52,301 nt of DNA from Mycolicibacterium frederiksbergense (lineage in GTDB: Bacteria; Actinomycetota; Actinomycetes; Mycobacteriales; Mycobacteriaceae): the NCBI RefSeq assembly GCF_029893345.1, contig NZ_JARXVE010000017.1, forward strand, positions 1 to 52,301, read 5' to 3'. The position numbers were made by a program, and so were the translations under genes. Under the pieces are notes generated by a model, which did not search any database, was not told the origin of the DNA, and saw nothing but the letters and a program-made list of their open reading frames with translations. Below, in pieces: positions 36,034 to 48,000 of this stretch (positions within the stretch are counted from its first letter, which is position 1; each line of letters starts with the position of its first letter).

Positions 36034-39000
36034 CCCCGCGGTCGTTCCGTTGTCGTTTGCCCAGCAGCGGTTGTGGTTCATCGACCAATTGCAGGGGCTC
36101 TCATCGGTTTACAACATACCGGCGGCGCTGCGGCTGCGCGGACGCCTCGATTCCGAGGCGTTGGGTGCCGCGCTGACCGATGTGGTTGGCCGCCACGAGA
36201 GCCTGCGAACCCTGTTTGTTGCGCCCGAGGGCATCCCCCAGCAGTTGGTGGTGGCGCCCGAGCAGGCCGATTTCGGGTGGCAGATCATCGATGCCACCGG
36301 CTGGCCGGAGAGCCGGCTGGGTGCGGCAATCAATTCAGCGGCGTGCTACATGTTCGATCTGGAAACCGAGATCCCGTTGCGGGCACTGCTTTTCCGCGTC
36401 GGCGACGACGAACACGTACTAGTAGCAGTGGTGCACCATATCGGCGCGGATGGCTGGTCGATCGCCACGCTGGTGCGGGACCTAGGTGTCGCCTATGCCA
36501 GCCGGTGCGCGCGGCGGGCGCCGGGCTGGGCGCCATTGCCGGTGCAGTATGTCGATTACACGCTATGGCAGCGCGCACAATTCGGAGATCTGGAAGACAG
36601 TGACAGCCGCATCGCCGCGCAGGTGGCCTACTGGGAGCAGGCGCTGGCCGGGATGCCCGAGCGGCCGCAGTTGCCCACCGATCGGCCCTATCCGCCGGTG
36701 GCCGATTTCCGTGGTGCCAGTGTGGTCGTGGAGTGGCCGGCGCTGCTGCAGCAGCGGGTGCGTGAGGTGGCCCGCGAGCATAATGCGACCAGTTTCATGG
36801 TGATACAAGCGGCGCTGCTGGCTCTGCTTTCGAGGCTCAGCGCCAGCAGCGATGTGGCCGTCGGGTTCGCGATCGCCGGGCGCGGCGATCCGGCGCTGGA
36901 TGAGTTGGTGGGGTTTTTCGTCAACACCCTGGTGCTGCGGGTCGATCTGGGCGGTGATCCCACCGTGGCCGAGCTGTTGGCCCAGGTGCGATCGCGCAGC
37001 CTGGCCGCCTACGAGCACCAGGACGTGCCTTTCGAGGTACTCGTGGAGCGGCTCAACCCCACCCGAAGCCTGGCCCATCACCCGCTGGTCCAGGTGGTAT
37101 TGGCCTGGCAGAACTTCCCCGGGCACACCAGCGACCCCGCCGCCGGGTTGGCCTTGGGTGATCTGCAGGTCTCGCAGATGCCGGTGGACACCCAGTCGGC
37201 GCGCATGGATCTGACATTCACCCTGGCCGAACGTTTCACCGAGGTCGGTGAGCCCGCCGGGATTTACGGGGACGTGGAATTTCGCACCGACGTGTTCGAC
37301 GCCGAAAGCATCCACGTACTGATCGAGCGGTTGGAGCGGGTGTTGGTGGCGATGACCGCCGACCCCGCTCGGTCGTTGTCGTCGGTGGATCTGCTCGATG
37401 TGGGTGAGCATGCCCGGTTGGATGAGGTCGGTAACCGGGCGGTGTTGACCCTGCCCGCTGGCACGCCAGTGTCGATTCCGGCGTTGTTCGCCGCACAGGT
37501 GGCCCGCGCACCGGAGGCGGTGGCGCTGACCTTCGAAGGCCGCTCCATGACGTACCGCCAGCTGGAGGAGGCCGCCGACCGGTTGGCGCATTTGTTGGCC
37601 GCTCAGGGTGTGGGCGCGGGGCAGTGTGTGGGACTGCTGTTTTCCCGGTCGGTCGAGGCGGTCGTGGCGATTTTGGCGGTGTTGAAGACCGGGGCGGCGT
37701 ACCTGCCGATCGATCCGGTGCTGCCGGCAGCCCGGATCGGGTTCATGCTGGCCGATGCCGTGCCGATCGCCGCGATCACCACCACGGGGCTGCGCTCGCG
37801 GCTGGACGGGTCTGACGTGGTGGTCATCGATGTCGATGACCCCGCTGTTGACGGCCAACCCGGCACGGCATTATCGCCGCCGTGCCCGGATGATGTGGCT
37901 TACCTCATCTACACCTCGGGGACGACGGGGGTTCCGAAGGGTGTGGCGGTTACTCATCGCAATGTGACGCGGCTTTTTGATGGTCTGGATGTGGGTGTGG
38001 AGTTGGGCCCGGGGCAGGTGTGGGCTCAGTGTTCGTCGTTGTCTTTCGATTTCTCGGTGTGGGAGATCTGGGGGGCGTTGCTGCATGGTGGGCGTTTGGT
38101 GGTGGTGCCGGAGCAGGTGACCCGTTCGCCGCAGGAGTTGCAGGCCCTTCTGGTCAGCGAACACGTCACCGTGTTGAGTCAAACTCCTTCTGCGGTGGGG
38201 ATGTTGGATCCGCTGGTGTTGGGGTCGGTGGCGGCGTTGATGGTGGCTGCTGAGCCGTGTCCTGCCGAGGTGGTGGATCGGTGGGCGCCGGGTCGGGTGT
38301 TGGTCAATGGGTATGGGCCGACGGAGACGACGGTGTATGCCACGATCAGCGCGCCGTTGCAGGCGGGTTCGGGTGTGGTGCCGATTGGTTCACCGGTGCC
38401 GGGGGCGGCGTTGTTCGTGCTGGATCAGTGGTTGTGGCCGGTGCCTGCCGGGGTGGTGGGTGAGTTGTATGTGGCCGGCCGCGGTGTGGGTGTGGGTTAT
38501 GTGCGGCGGGCCGGGTTGACGGGGTCGCGGTTTGTGGCGTGCCCGTTTGCGCCCGGGACACGGATGTATCGGACCGGGGATTTGGTGTCGTGGGGCACTG
38601 ATGGGCAGTTGCGGTATCTGGGTCGTGCCGATGATCAGGTCAAGATCCGCGGTTATCGCATCGAACTCGGTGAAATCCAAACGGTTCTGGCTGATGTGGA
38701 TGGGGTGGATCAGGCGGTGGTGATCGCCCGTGAGGACCACCCGGGCGATAAGCGTCTGGTTGGCTATATCACCGGTACCGCTGATCCGGCCGGGGTGCGC
38801 GCCGCGCTGGCCGAGCGGTTGCCGGCCTATATGGTGCCGGCGGCGGTGGTGGTGCTCGATGTGTTGCCGTTGACGGTCAACGGCAAACTCGACAAACGGG
38901 CCCTGCCGGCACCCGAATACCAGGATGCCGGTGGTGGTTATCGCGCTCCGGCTACCCCGGTCGAGGAGATCCTGGCCGGTATCTACGCCCGGGTGCTCGG

Positions 39001-42000
39001 TCTGGGACGTGTCGGGATCGATGACTCCTTCTTCGATTTGGGTGGGGATTCGCTGTCGGCGATGCGCCTGGTCGCCGCGATCAAGACCGCACTGGATGCC
39101 GGCCTTGCGGTGCGCACCTTGTTCGACGCGCCGACGGTTGCGCAGTTGGCGCCGCGTGTCGGGGAGGACTCGGGCAAGCGCGCTGCCTTGGTCGCCGGCG
39201 AGCGCCCTTCGGTGATTCCGTTGTCCTATGCACAGAACCGCATGTGGTTCCTCAACCGGTTCGAGGGCGGGGCGGCGACCTATAACATGCCGACGGCGTT
39301 CCGGATCAATGGGCGCTTGGATGTGAAGGCGCTGGCCGCGGCTCTTGATGACGTGATTGCCCGGCATGAGTCGCTGCGCACGGTGTTTCCCGATATCGAT
39401 GGTGTGCCGTCGCAGACGGTGCTGGCGGCGCGGCCGGGGCTGTGGCGGCGTGGCGGTCCGGCGGTGGTAGCGGTGGCACAGGACGATGTGGCGGGCGAGT
39501 TGATCTCGCTGGCCGAGTACCAGTTTGACCTGTCGGCCGAGATCCCGATTCGGGTGCAGATCTATTCGGTGGGGCCCGAGCAGTATGTGGTGGGAATTGT
39601 GGCGCACCACATCGCCTTTGACGGTTGGTCGATGGCGCCGATGGTGCGTGATGTGGGCCAGGCGTATCGAGCGCGGCTGCGGGGACAGGCTCCGGACTGG
39701 CTGCCATTGCCGGTTCAGTACGCCGATTACACGTTGTGGCAACAGGATTGGCTGGGGTCGGAGTTCGATCCCGACAGCGTGATCGCTGGCCAGTTGGCCT
39801 ACTGGCGGCAGGAGTTGGCGGACCTTGCTGAGGTGGTGTCGCTGCCTACAGATCGGCCGCGCCCGCCGGTGGCGAGTTATCGCGGTGATGCGGTTGATCT
39901 GCGCATCGATCCGGCGTCCTGGGCGGGTATCAAGGCGGTGGCCGCCGAGGGCAACGCAACGGTGTCGATGGTGTTGCAGGCCGTGCTGGCGGTTGCCCTG
40001 CACCGGGCGGGGGTTGGTGAGGACGTCGTGTTGGGCACCCCGATCGCGGGGCGCGTGGATCAGGCACTTGACGAGTTGGTCGGGTTCTTCGTCAACTCCT
40101 GGGTACTGCGGGTGGCAGTTGATCCCGCGCTGCGGTTCAGCGAGGTGCTGGAGGGGGTGCGTCAGAAGGCGCTGGATGCTTATGCCAATCAGGACGTGCC
40201 TTTTGAGTTGCTCGTGGAGTGCCTCAACCCGACGCGGTCGGCGTCGCATCATCCGCTGTTCCAGGTGGCCCTGGCTTTCCAGAACAATGTTCGCCCCGAG
40301 ATTGTGCTTGATGAGCTCGGCGTCGAGCAGGTGGTTGCCGATATCCGCACTGCTCGTTTCGATCTGGAATTCGATCTGAGGGAGCTGCCCAGCGGGCAGG
40401 TGAGTGCGCTGTTCGATCTGAAGGCATCGCCGGCCGAAGGTCTGGGTGTGCTGATGGCGGCCGGGGTGGTGACCTATGCCACCGATCTGTATGACCGGTC
40501 CAGCATCGAGCGGTTGGTGGGTTGGTTTGGCCGGGTGGTCGATGCGGTGGTGGCTGATTCGTCGGTGGTGGTGGGCGAGGTGGGCCTGCTGGATCGCGGT
40601 GAGCGGGATTTGGTGTTGCACGGGTGGTCTGGTGCTGACGTCGCCGCGCCGGTGGGGTTGGGTCCGGAGTTGTTGGCTACGGCGGTGGCTGCTGGTGGGG
40701 ATGGGTTGGCGGTTGTCGACGGGGCCCGGCAGTGGTCGTATCGCGAGCTTGATGAGGTGTCGAATCGGTTGGCGCGATTGCTGATTGAGGCGGGGGTGGG
40801 TCCTGAGCGCGCGGTGGGCGTGGCGATGGATCGGTGTGCGGAGTTGGTGCTGGCGTGGTGGGCGGTGCTCAAGGCCGGTGGGGTGTATGTGCCGGTGGAT
40901 CGGGCTCATCCGGCCGAGCGGATCGCCACCGTGCTGGACACCGCCGAGGCCATGTGTGTGCTGACCCGTGGCACCGGCCCGGTGGCCGGCGCCGGCACGC
41001 GCCCGGTCTTGGATATCGACGCGCTGGACCTTTCGAGAAGCTCTGCGGAACCGATCAGCGACACGGATCGGTTGGCGCCGTTGGGGATTGACGACGCGGC
41101 GTATGTGATCTTCACATCGGGGTCCACCGGGACGCCGAAGGGGGTGGCGGTCAGCCACGCCGGACTGCTGGGGCAGGCTGCCGCGCACCGCGAACTGTTC
41201 GGCTTAGGTCCGCAGTCACGGGTGTTGATGGTGGCCGCACCAACCTTTGATGCCTCGGTGTTCGAGTGGTTGTGGGCGGTGGCGTCGGGGGCGGCACTGA
41301 TAGTTGCCCCACCGGATTGCTATGCGGGGGAGGCGCTGACCGCGCTGGTGCAGGATCAGCGGGTCGATGCGGCGTTGATCACCCCGACGGTGCTGGCAAC
41401 GCTGGACCGGACCCGGACGGCGGGGATGACGACGTTGGTCACCGGCGGGGAGGCCTGCCCGGCGGAGTTGGTGACCGCCTGGGCGCCGGGGCGGCGGATG
41501 TTCAACGCCTACGGTCCCACCGAGGTCACCATCTGGTCGACGTGGAGTGTGATGTCAGCGGGTGCGCCGGTGCGGATCGGTGCCCCGATTCCGGGCACAT
41601 GTGCGTTGGTGTTGGATGCGCGGTTGAACCCGGCCCCGGTCGCGGTGGTCGGTGAGTTGTATCTGGCCGGGCCGGCGGTGGCGCTCGGTTATGTGGGCCG
41701 GGCGGAGTTGACAGCGGATCGGTTCGTAGCCAACCCCTTTGGTGAGCCGGGTGCACGGATGTATCGCAGCGGGGATCTGGTGCGCTGGACTGCGGTGGGC
41801 ACGCTGGAGTACCTGGGCCGTGCTGATGCCCAGGTCAAACTGCGTGGTCAGCGGTTGGAATTGGGGGAGATCGAGAACACCCTGCTGGCCTGCCCCCAGG
41901 TCACCCGGGCCGCAGCCACGGTGCATCGCGGCAGCACCGGCGTCGACCATCTGATCGGCTACATCACCCTGGAGCACTCCAGCACTGCCGATCACGATGC

Positions 42001-45000
42001 CGATGTCGTTGATCAGTGGCAACAGATTTACGACGAACTCTATGACGCCGACCTTGAGGTGGCCGAGTTCGGCAGTGACTTCCGGGGATGGAACAGCAGC
42101 TACACCGACGAGCCGATTCCGCTGCAGCAGATGCAGGAATGGCGCTCGGCGGCGGTGGACCGGATTTTGGCGCTGCAGCCCCGGCGGGTACTCGAGCTCG
42201 GCGTGGGCTCGGGGTTGTTGTTGTCCCAGATCGCCCCGAAGTGTGTGGAGTATTGGGGGACAGACTTTTCCGCGCCAACCATCCAGAAGCTAGAGGCGGC
42301 GGTGGCCGGACAACCGTGGGGGGATCGGGTTCGGCTGCTGACCCAACCGGCGCATATCACCGAGGGAATGCCCCAGGACTACTTCGACACCATCGTTCTG
42401 AACTCGGTCATCCAGTACTTCCCGAGCGCTGGGTACCTGGCCGAGGTCATTGACAAGGCAGTCGAGCTGTTGGCCCCGGGTGGTGCATTGTTCATCGGCG
42501 ATGTGCGCAACCACAGCCTGCAGGGCGCGTTCCAAACCGGCGTCGCGCTGGCGCGCACCGGCACCGGCACTGATACCGACGAGATCCGGCAACGAGTTCA
42601 GCGCGCGGTGCTCGGCGAGCCTGAATTGCTCTTGGCCCCAGAGTTTTTCGCCACATGGGCGGCTGAGCATCCTTCGGTGGCCGGGGTGGGTATCCAGGTC
42701 AAGCGAGGCGAAGCCGACAATGAGCTGAGCCGGTACCGCTATGACGTCACCATCCACAAAACTCCCACCTCGATGTGTTCGCTGGCCAATGCACCGAGCT
42801 GGGGGTGGACTGACTGCGCAGGGCTGAGCGGGCTGAACGCAGAGCTGATGTCCCAACGTCCGCATATGGTGCGCGTTACGGAGATTCCGCGTGCCGGCGT
42901 GATCGCCGATGTAGGCATCGAACAGGCCCTGGCCGCCGGGCTGCCCGTGGCAAACGCCACCGTGACCGCTGACACCGTCACGCCCGAACAGTTGTATCGG
43001 CTCGGCGAGGCGGCCGGTTATCAAGTCGCGGTGACCTGGGGTGCTCAGCCCGGCACCGTCGATGCGGTCTTTATCGCCCACGACAACCTCGGGCGCATCC
43101 CGGTACTGACCGATCTGTACCTGGCATCCGATGGGACGCATCACCGCAGCAGCTACGCCAACGACCCACATACCAACGCGAAGGTCAGTGTGGTGCGGCA
43201 GTGGTTGGGTGCGCGGCTGCCTGAGTACATGGTGCCGTCCCAGATCGTGGTGCTCGAGGAGTTCCCGTTGACCTCCTCGGGCAAGATCGACCGTAAGTCC
43301 TTGCCGGAACCGGTATTTGCCGCCGTGTCCTTCCGGGCACCGCAGACCGAGACCGAGAAGATCGTCGCCGAGGTGTTCGCCGAGGTGCTGGGCCTGGATC
43401 GGGTTGGCCTCGACGACGACTTCTTTGCCCTGGGCGGGGATTCGTTGATCGCCATCCGGGTGTGCGCGCGGCTGCAGTCGGCGCTGGGTAGGGGCGTGCC
43501 GGTGCGGTATCTGTTCGACACGTCCACCGCGGGCGAACTCTCTGAGTACCTGGATCGGCACCAGGGCGATACGGCCCGTCCACCGCTGACGGCGCAACCG
43601 CGGCCGGCGGCAGTGCCATTGTCGTTTGCCCAGCAGCGGTTGTGGTTTATCGACCAGTTGCGGGGGCCTTCACCGCTTTACAACGTGCCGGCGGCGTTGC
43701 GGCTGCGCGGTGCGCTTGATGCCGACGCGCTGGGTGCGGCGCTGGTCGATGTGGTGGGCCGCCATGAGAGCCTGCGCACGCTGTTGCCGGCGGTCGAGGG
43801 GATACCGCGGCAGCTGGTGGTGCCCGCCGAGCGGGCCGATTTCGGCTGGGACGTCATTGATGTCAGCGGCTGGCCGGCAGGCCGGCTGGGTGAGGCCATC
43901 AACTCAGCGGTGTGCTACACGTTCGATCTGGCAACCGAGATACCCTTGCGGGCAACGCTTTTCCGGGTCGGCGACGACGAACACGTGCTGGTGGCCGTCC
44001 TGCACGAAGTCGCCGCCGATGGCTGGTCGATGACCCGGCTGCTGCGTGACATAGGTGTGGCTTATACCAGCCGGTGCGCGGGGCAGGCCCCCGGCTGGGC
44101 GCCATTGCCGGTGCAGTATGTCGATTACACGCTGTGGCAGCGCGCGCAGTTTGGTGATCTCGATGACAGTGAAAGCCGCATCGCCGCGCAGCTGGCTGAC
44201 TGGGAGCGGACGCTGGCCGGGATGCCTGAGCGGCTGCAGCTGCCCACCGATAGGCCCTACCCGCCGGTGGCTGATCAGCGCGGCGCCAGGGTGGCGGTGG
44301 ATTGGCCGGCGCTGCTGCAGCAGCAGGTTGCTCGGGTGGGCCGCGAGCACAACGCGACCGGTTTCATGGTGATGCAGGCCGCCCTGGCGGTGCTGCTGTC
44401 GAAGCTCAGCGCCAGCAGCGATGTGGCGGTGGGGTTCGCGATCGCCGGGCGCGGCGATCCGGCGCTGGATGAGCTGGTGGGGTTTTTCGTCAACACCCTG
44501 GTGCTGCGGGTCGATTTGGCCGGGGATCCCACCGTGGCCGAGCTGTTGGCCCAGGTGCGATCGCGCAGCCTGGCCGCCTACGAGAACCAGGACGTGCCCT
44601 TCGAGGTGCTGGTGGAGCGGCTCAACCCCACCCGGTCATTGGCCCATCACCCGCTGGTGCAGGTGATGTTGGGCTGGAACAACTTCCCCGGGCAAGTTGA
44701 GGTCCCCGCGGATGGGTTGAGCTTGGGTGATCTTCAGGTCTCGCCGCTGGTCAGGGATACCCAGACCGCGAAAATGGACCTGGTCTTTTTCCTCAAGGAA
44801 CGCTGGACCGAGGCCGGTGAGCCCGCCGGGATTTCCGGGCAAGTGGAATTTCGCACCGACGTGTTCGACGCGGCCAGCATCCAGACGCTGATCGAGCGGT
44901 TGGAGCGGGTGTTGGTGGCTTTGACTGTTGATCCGGCTCGGTTGTTGTCGTCGGTGGATGTGTTGGGTGCCGGTGAGCACGCTCACCTGGATGAGGTGGG

Positions 45001-48000
45001 TCATCGGGCGGTGTTGAGCGCATCGGTGTCTGCGTCGGTGTCGATTCCGGTGTTGTTTGCTGCGCAGGTGGCGCGCGCACCCGAGGCGGTGGCGGTGGTT
45101 TTTGAGGGTCGCTCCATGTCGTATCGCGAGTTGGATGAGGCGTCGAATCGGTTGGCGCACTTGCTGGTCGGCCTTGGTGTGGGTCCGGGGCAGTGTGTGG
45201 GGCTGCTGTTGTCCCGTTCGGTTGAGGCGGTTGTGGCGATTTTGGCTGTGTTGAAGGTGGGGGCGGCGTATGTGCCGATTGATCCGGGGGTTCCGCGGGA
45301 GCGGATTGGGTTTGTGCTCGCCGATGCTGGGCCGTTGGTGGTGTTGACTACTGCGGGTTTGGGTTCGCGGTTGGACGGGTTTGATGTGGTGGTTGTCGAT
45401 GTCGATGATCCTGCTGTTGACAGTCAGTCGGGTTCGGCGTTGCCGGGTTCGGGTCCGGCCCCGGTTGATGTCGCTTATCTGATTTACACCTCGGGGACCA
45501 CGGGGGTTCCCAAAGGCGTGGCGATCACTCATCGCAACGTGACTGGGTTGTTGGGGTCGTTGGATGTGGGGTTGCCGGCGGCGGGGGTGTGGAGCCAGTG
45601 TCATTCGTTGGCTTTCGATGTTTCGGTGTGGGAGATCTTTGGTGCGCTGCTGCGTGGTGGGCGGTTGGTGGTGGTACCCGAAGTGGTGGCGGGTTCTCCG
45701 GATGAGTTCGGCGAGGTGCTGGTTGCGCAACGGGTGAGTGTGTTGACTCAGACTCCGTCTGCGGTAAGGGGTTTGTCCCCTGAGGGGTTGGAGTCGGTGG
45801 CGTTGGTTATGGCTGGTGAGGCGTGCCCGGTTGAGGTGGTGGATCGGTGGGCGCCGGGGCGGGTGATGGTCAATGCCTATGGTCCGACCGAGACGACGAT
45901 GTGTGTGGCGGTCAGTGCGCCACTGATCCCGGGACAGGATGTGGTGCCGATTGGGTCGCCGGTGGTGGGGGCGGCGTTGTTTGTGCTGGATGGGTGGTTG
46001 CGTGCGGTGCCGGCCGGGGTGGTGGGGGAGTTGTATATCGCCGGTGGTGGTGTGGGGGTTGGGTATTGGCGTAGGGCTAGGTTGACGGGGTCGCGGTTTG
46101 TGGCGTGTCCGTTCGGGGCGCGTGGGGAAAGGATGTATCGCAGCGGAGATTTGGTGCGGTGGCGCCGGGACGGGCAGCTGGAATATCTGGGGCGTGCTGA
46201 TGAGCAGGTCAAGATCCGTGGGTATCGCATCGAGTGCGGTGAGGTACAGGCGGCTCTGTCCGGTTTGGATGGGGTGGATCAGGCGGTGGTGATCGCCCGC
46301 GAGGACCGCCCCGGCGACAAACGCCTGGTGGGGTATGTGACCGGCACGGCGGACCCGGTCGAGATTCGCGCCGCACTATCCGAGCGGTTGCCGGAGTTCA
46401 TGGTGCCGGCCGCGGTGGTGGTGTTGGCGGCGTTGCCGTTGACGGTCAACGGCAAAGTGGATACCCGTGCTCTGCCGGCACCTGAATACCTAAGTGGCGG
46501 TGGTCGTTACCGCGCTCCGGCTAACCCGGTCGAGGAGATCCTGGCCGGTATCTATGCCGATGTGCTCGGGCTGGATATGGAGCGGGTCGGGGTCGATGAC
46601 TCGTTCTTCGATCTGGGTGGAGATTCACTGTTGGCGATGAGGGTGGTCGCCGCGGCCAACACCGCACTGGATACCGACCTTTCAGTACCCAACGTATTCG
46701 ACACGCCCACGGTTGCCCGGTTGGCGCTGCGCATCGGTGCGGATGTGAGTCGGCCTGAGCCGTTGGTGGCGGGTGAGCGGCCGGCGGTGGTGCCGTTGTC
46801 GTTTGCCCAGCAGCGGTTGTGGTTTATCGACCAGTTGCTGGGGCCCTCACCGCTTTACAACGTACCGGCGGTGTTGCGGCTGCGCGGGCGCCTTGATGCC
46901 GAGGCGTTGGGTGCCGCGCTGACCGATGTGGTGGGCCGCCACGAGAGCCTGCGCACCCTGTTGCCGGCGGTCGAGGGGATACCGCGGCAGTTGGTGGTGG
47001 CGCCCGAACGGGCCGATTTCGGTTGGGACGTTATTGATGTCACCGGGTGGCCGGAGAGCCGGCTGGGTGAGGCCATCAACTCTGCGGCGTGCTACACGTT
47101 CGATCTGGCAACCGAGATCCCGTTGCGGGCCCGGCTTTTCCGCATCAGCGACGACGAACACGTGCTGGTGGCCGTGGTGCACCATATCGGCGCGGATGGC
47201 TGGTCGATCACCGCGCTGGTGCGTGACCTAGGTGTGGCCTATGCCAGTCGGTGCGCGGGGCGGGCCCCGGGCTGGGCGCCATTGCCGGTGCAGTATGTCG
47301 ATTACACGCTGTGGCAGCGTGCGCAGTTTGGTGATTTCGATGACAGCGACAGCCGCATCGGTGGGCAGTTGGCCTATTGGGAGCAGGCGCTGGCCGGGAT
47401 GCCTGAGCGGCTGCAGTTGCCCACCGATCGGCCCTATCCGTCGGTGGCTGATCAGCGCGGCGCCAGTGTGGCGGTGGATTGGCCGGCGGGGTTGCAGCAA
47501 CGGGTGCGCGAGGTGGCCCGCGAGCACAATGCGACCAGTTTCATGGTGATACAAGCGGCGCTGCTGGCCCTGGTTTCGAAGCTCAGCGCCAGCAGCGATG
47601 TGGCCGTCGGGTTCGCGATCGCCGGGCGCCGCGACCCGGCGCTGGATGAGCTGGTGGGGTTCTTCGTCAACACCCTGGTGCTGCGGGTCGATCTGACCGG
47701 TGATCCCACCACCGCCGAACTGCTGGACCAGGTGCGAGCGCGCAGCCTGGCCGCCTACGAACATCAAGACGTGCCCTTCGAGGTGCTGGTGGAACGGATC
47801 AACCCCACCCGAAGCCGGGCCCATCACCCGCTGGTGCAGGTGGTATTGGCCTGGCAGAACTTCCCTGGGCAAGTCAATATCCCCGCGACTGGGCTGAGTT
47901 TGGGTGATCTGCAGGTCACGCCGCTGCCGGTGGACACCCAGTCGGCCCGCATGGATCTGACATTTACCCTCGCCGAACGTTTCACCGATGCCGGTGAGCC

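Noticed and set aside
38390..41188. A 932-codon open frame on the minus strand opposite NRPS modules 2 and 3, with several others of 350-560 codons (33692-34984, 36563-37858, 44636-45730, 47228-48901)
   Set aside because: They lie antisense to clearly coding NRPS sequence, are rich in His, Arg and Gln, and match no family. Long antisense frames are expected in GC-rich codon-biased genes.
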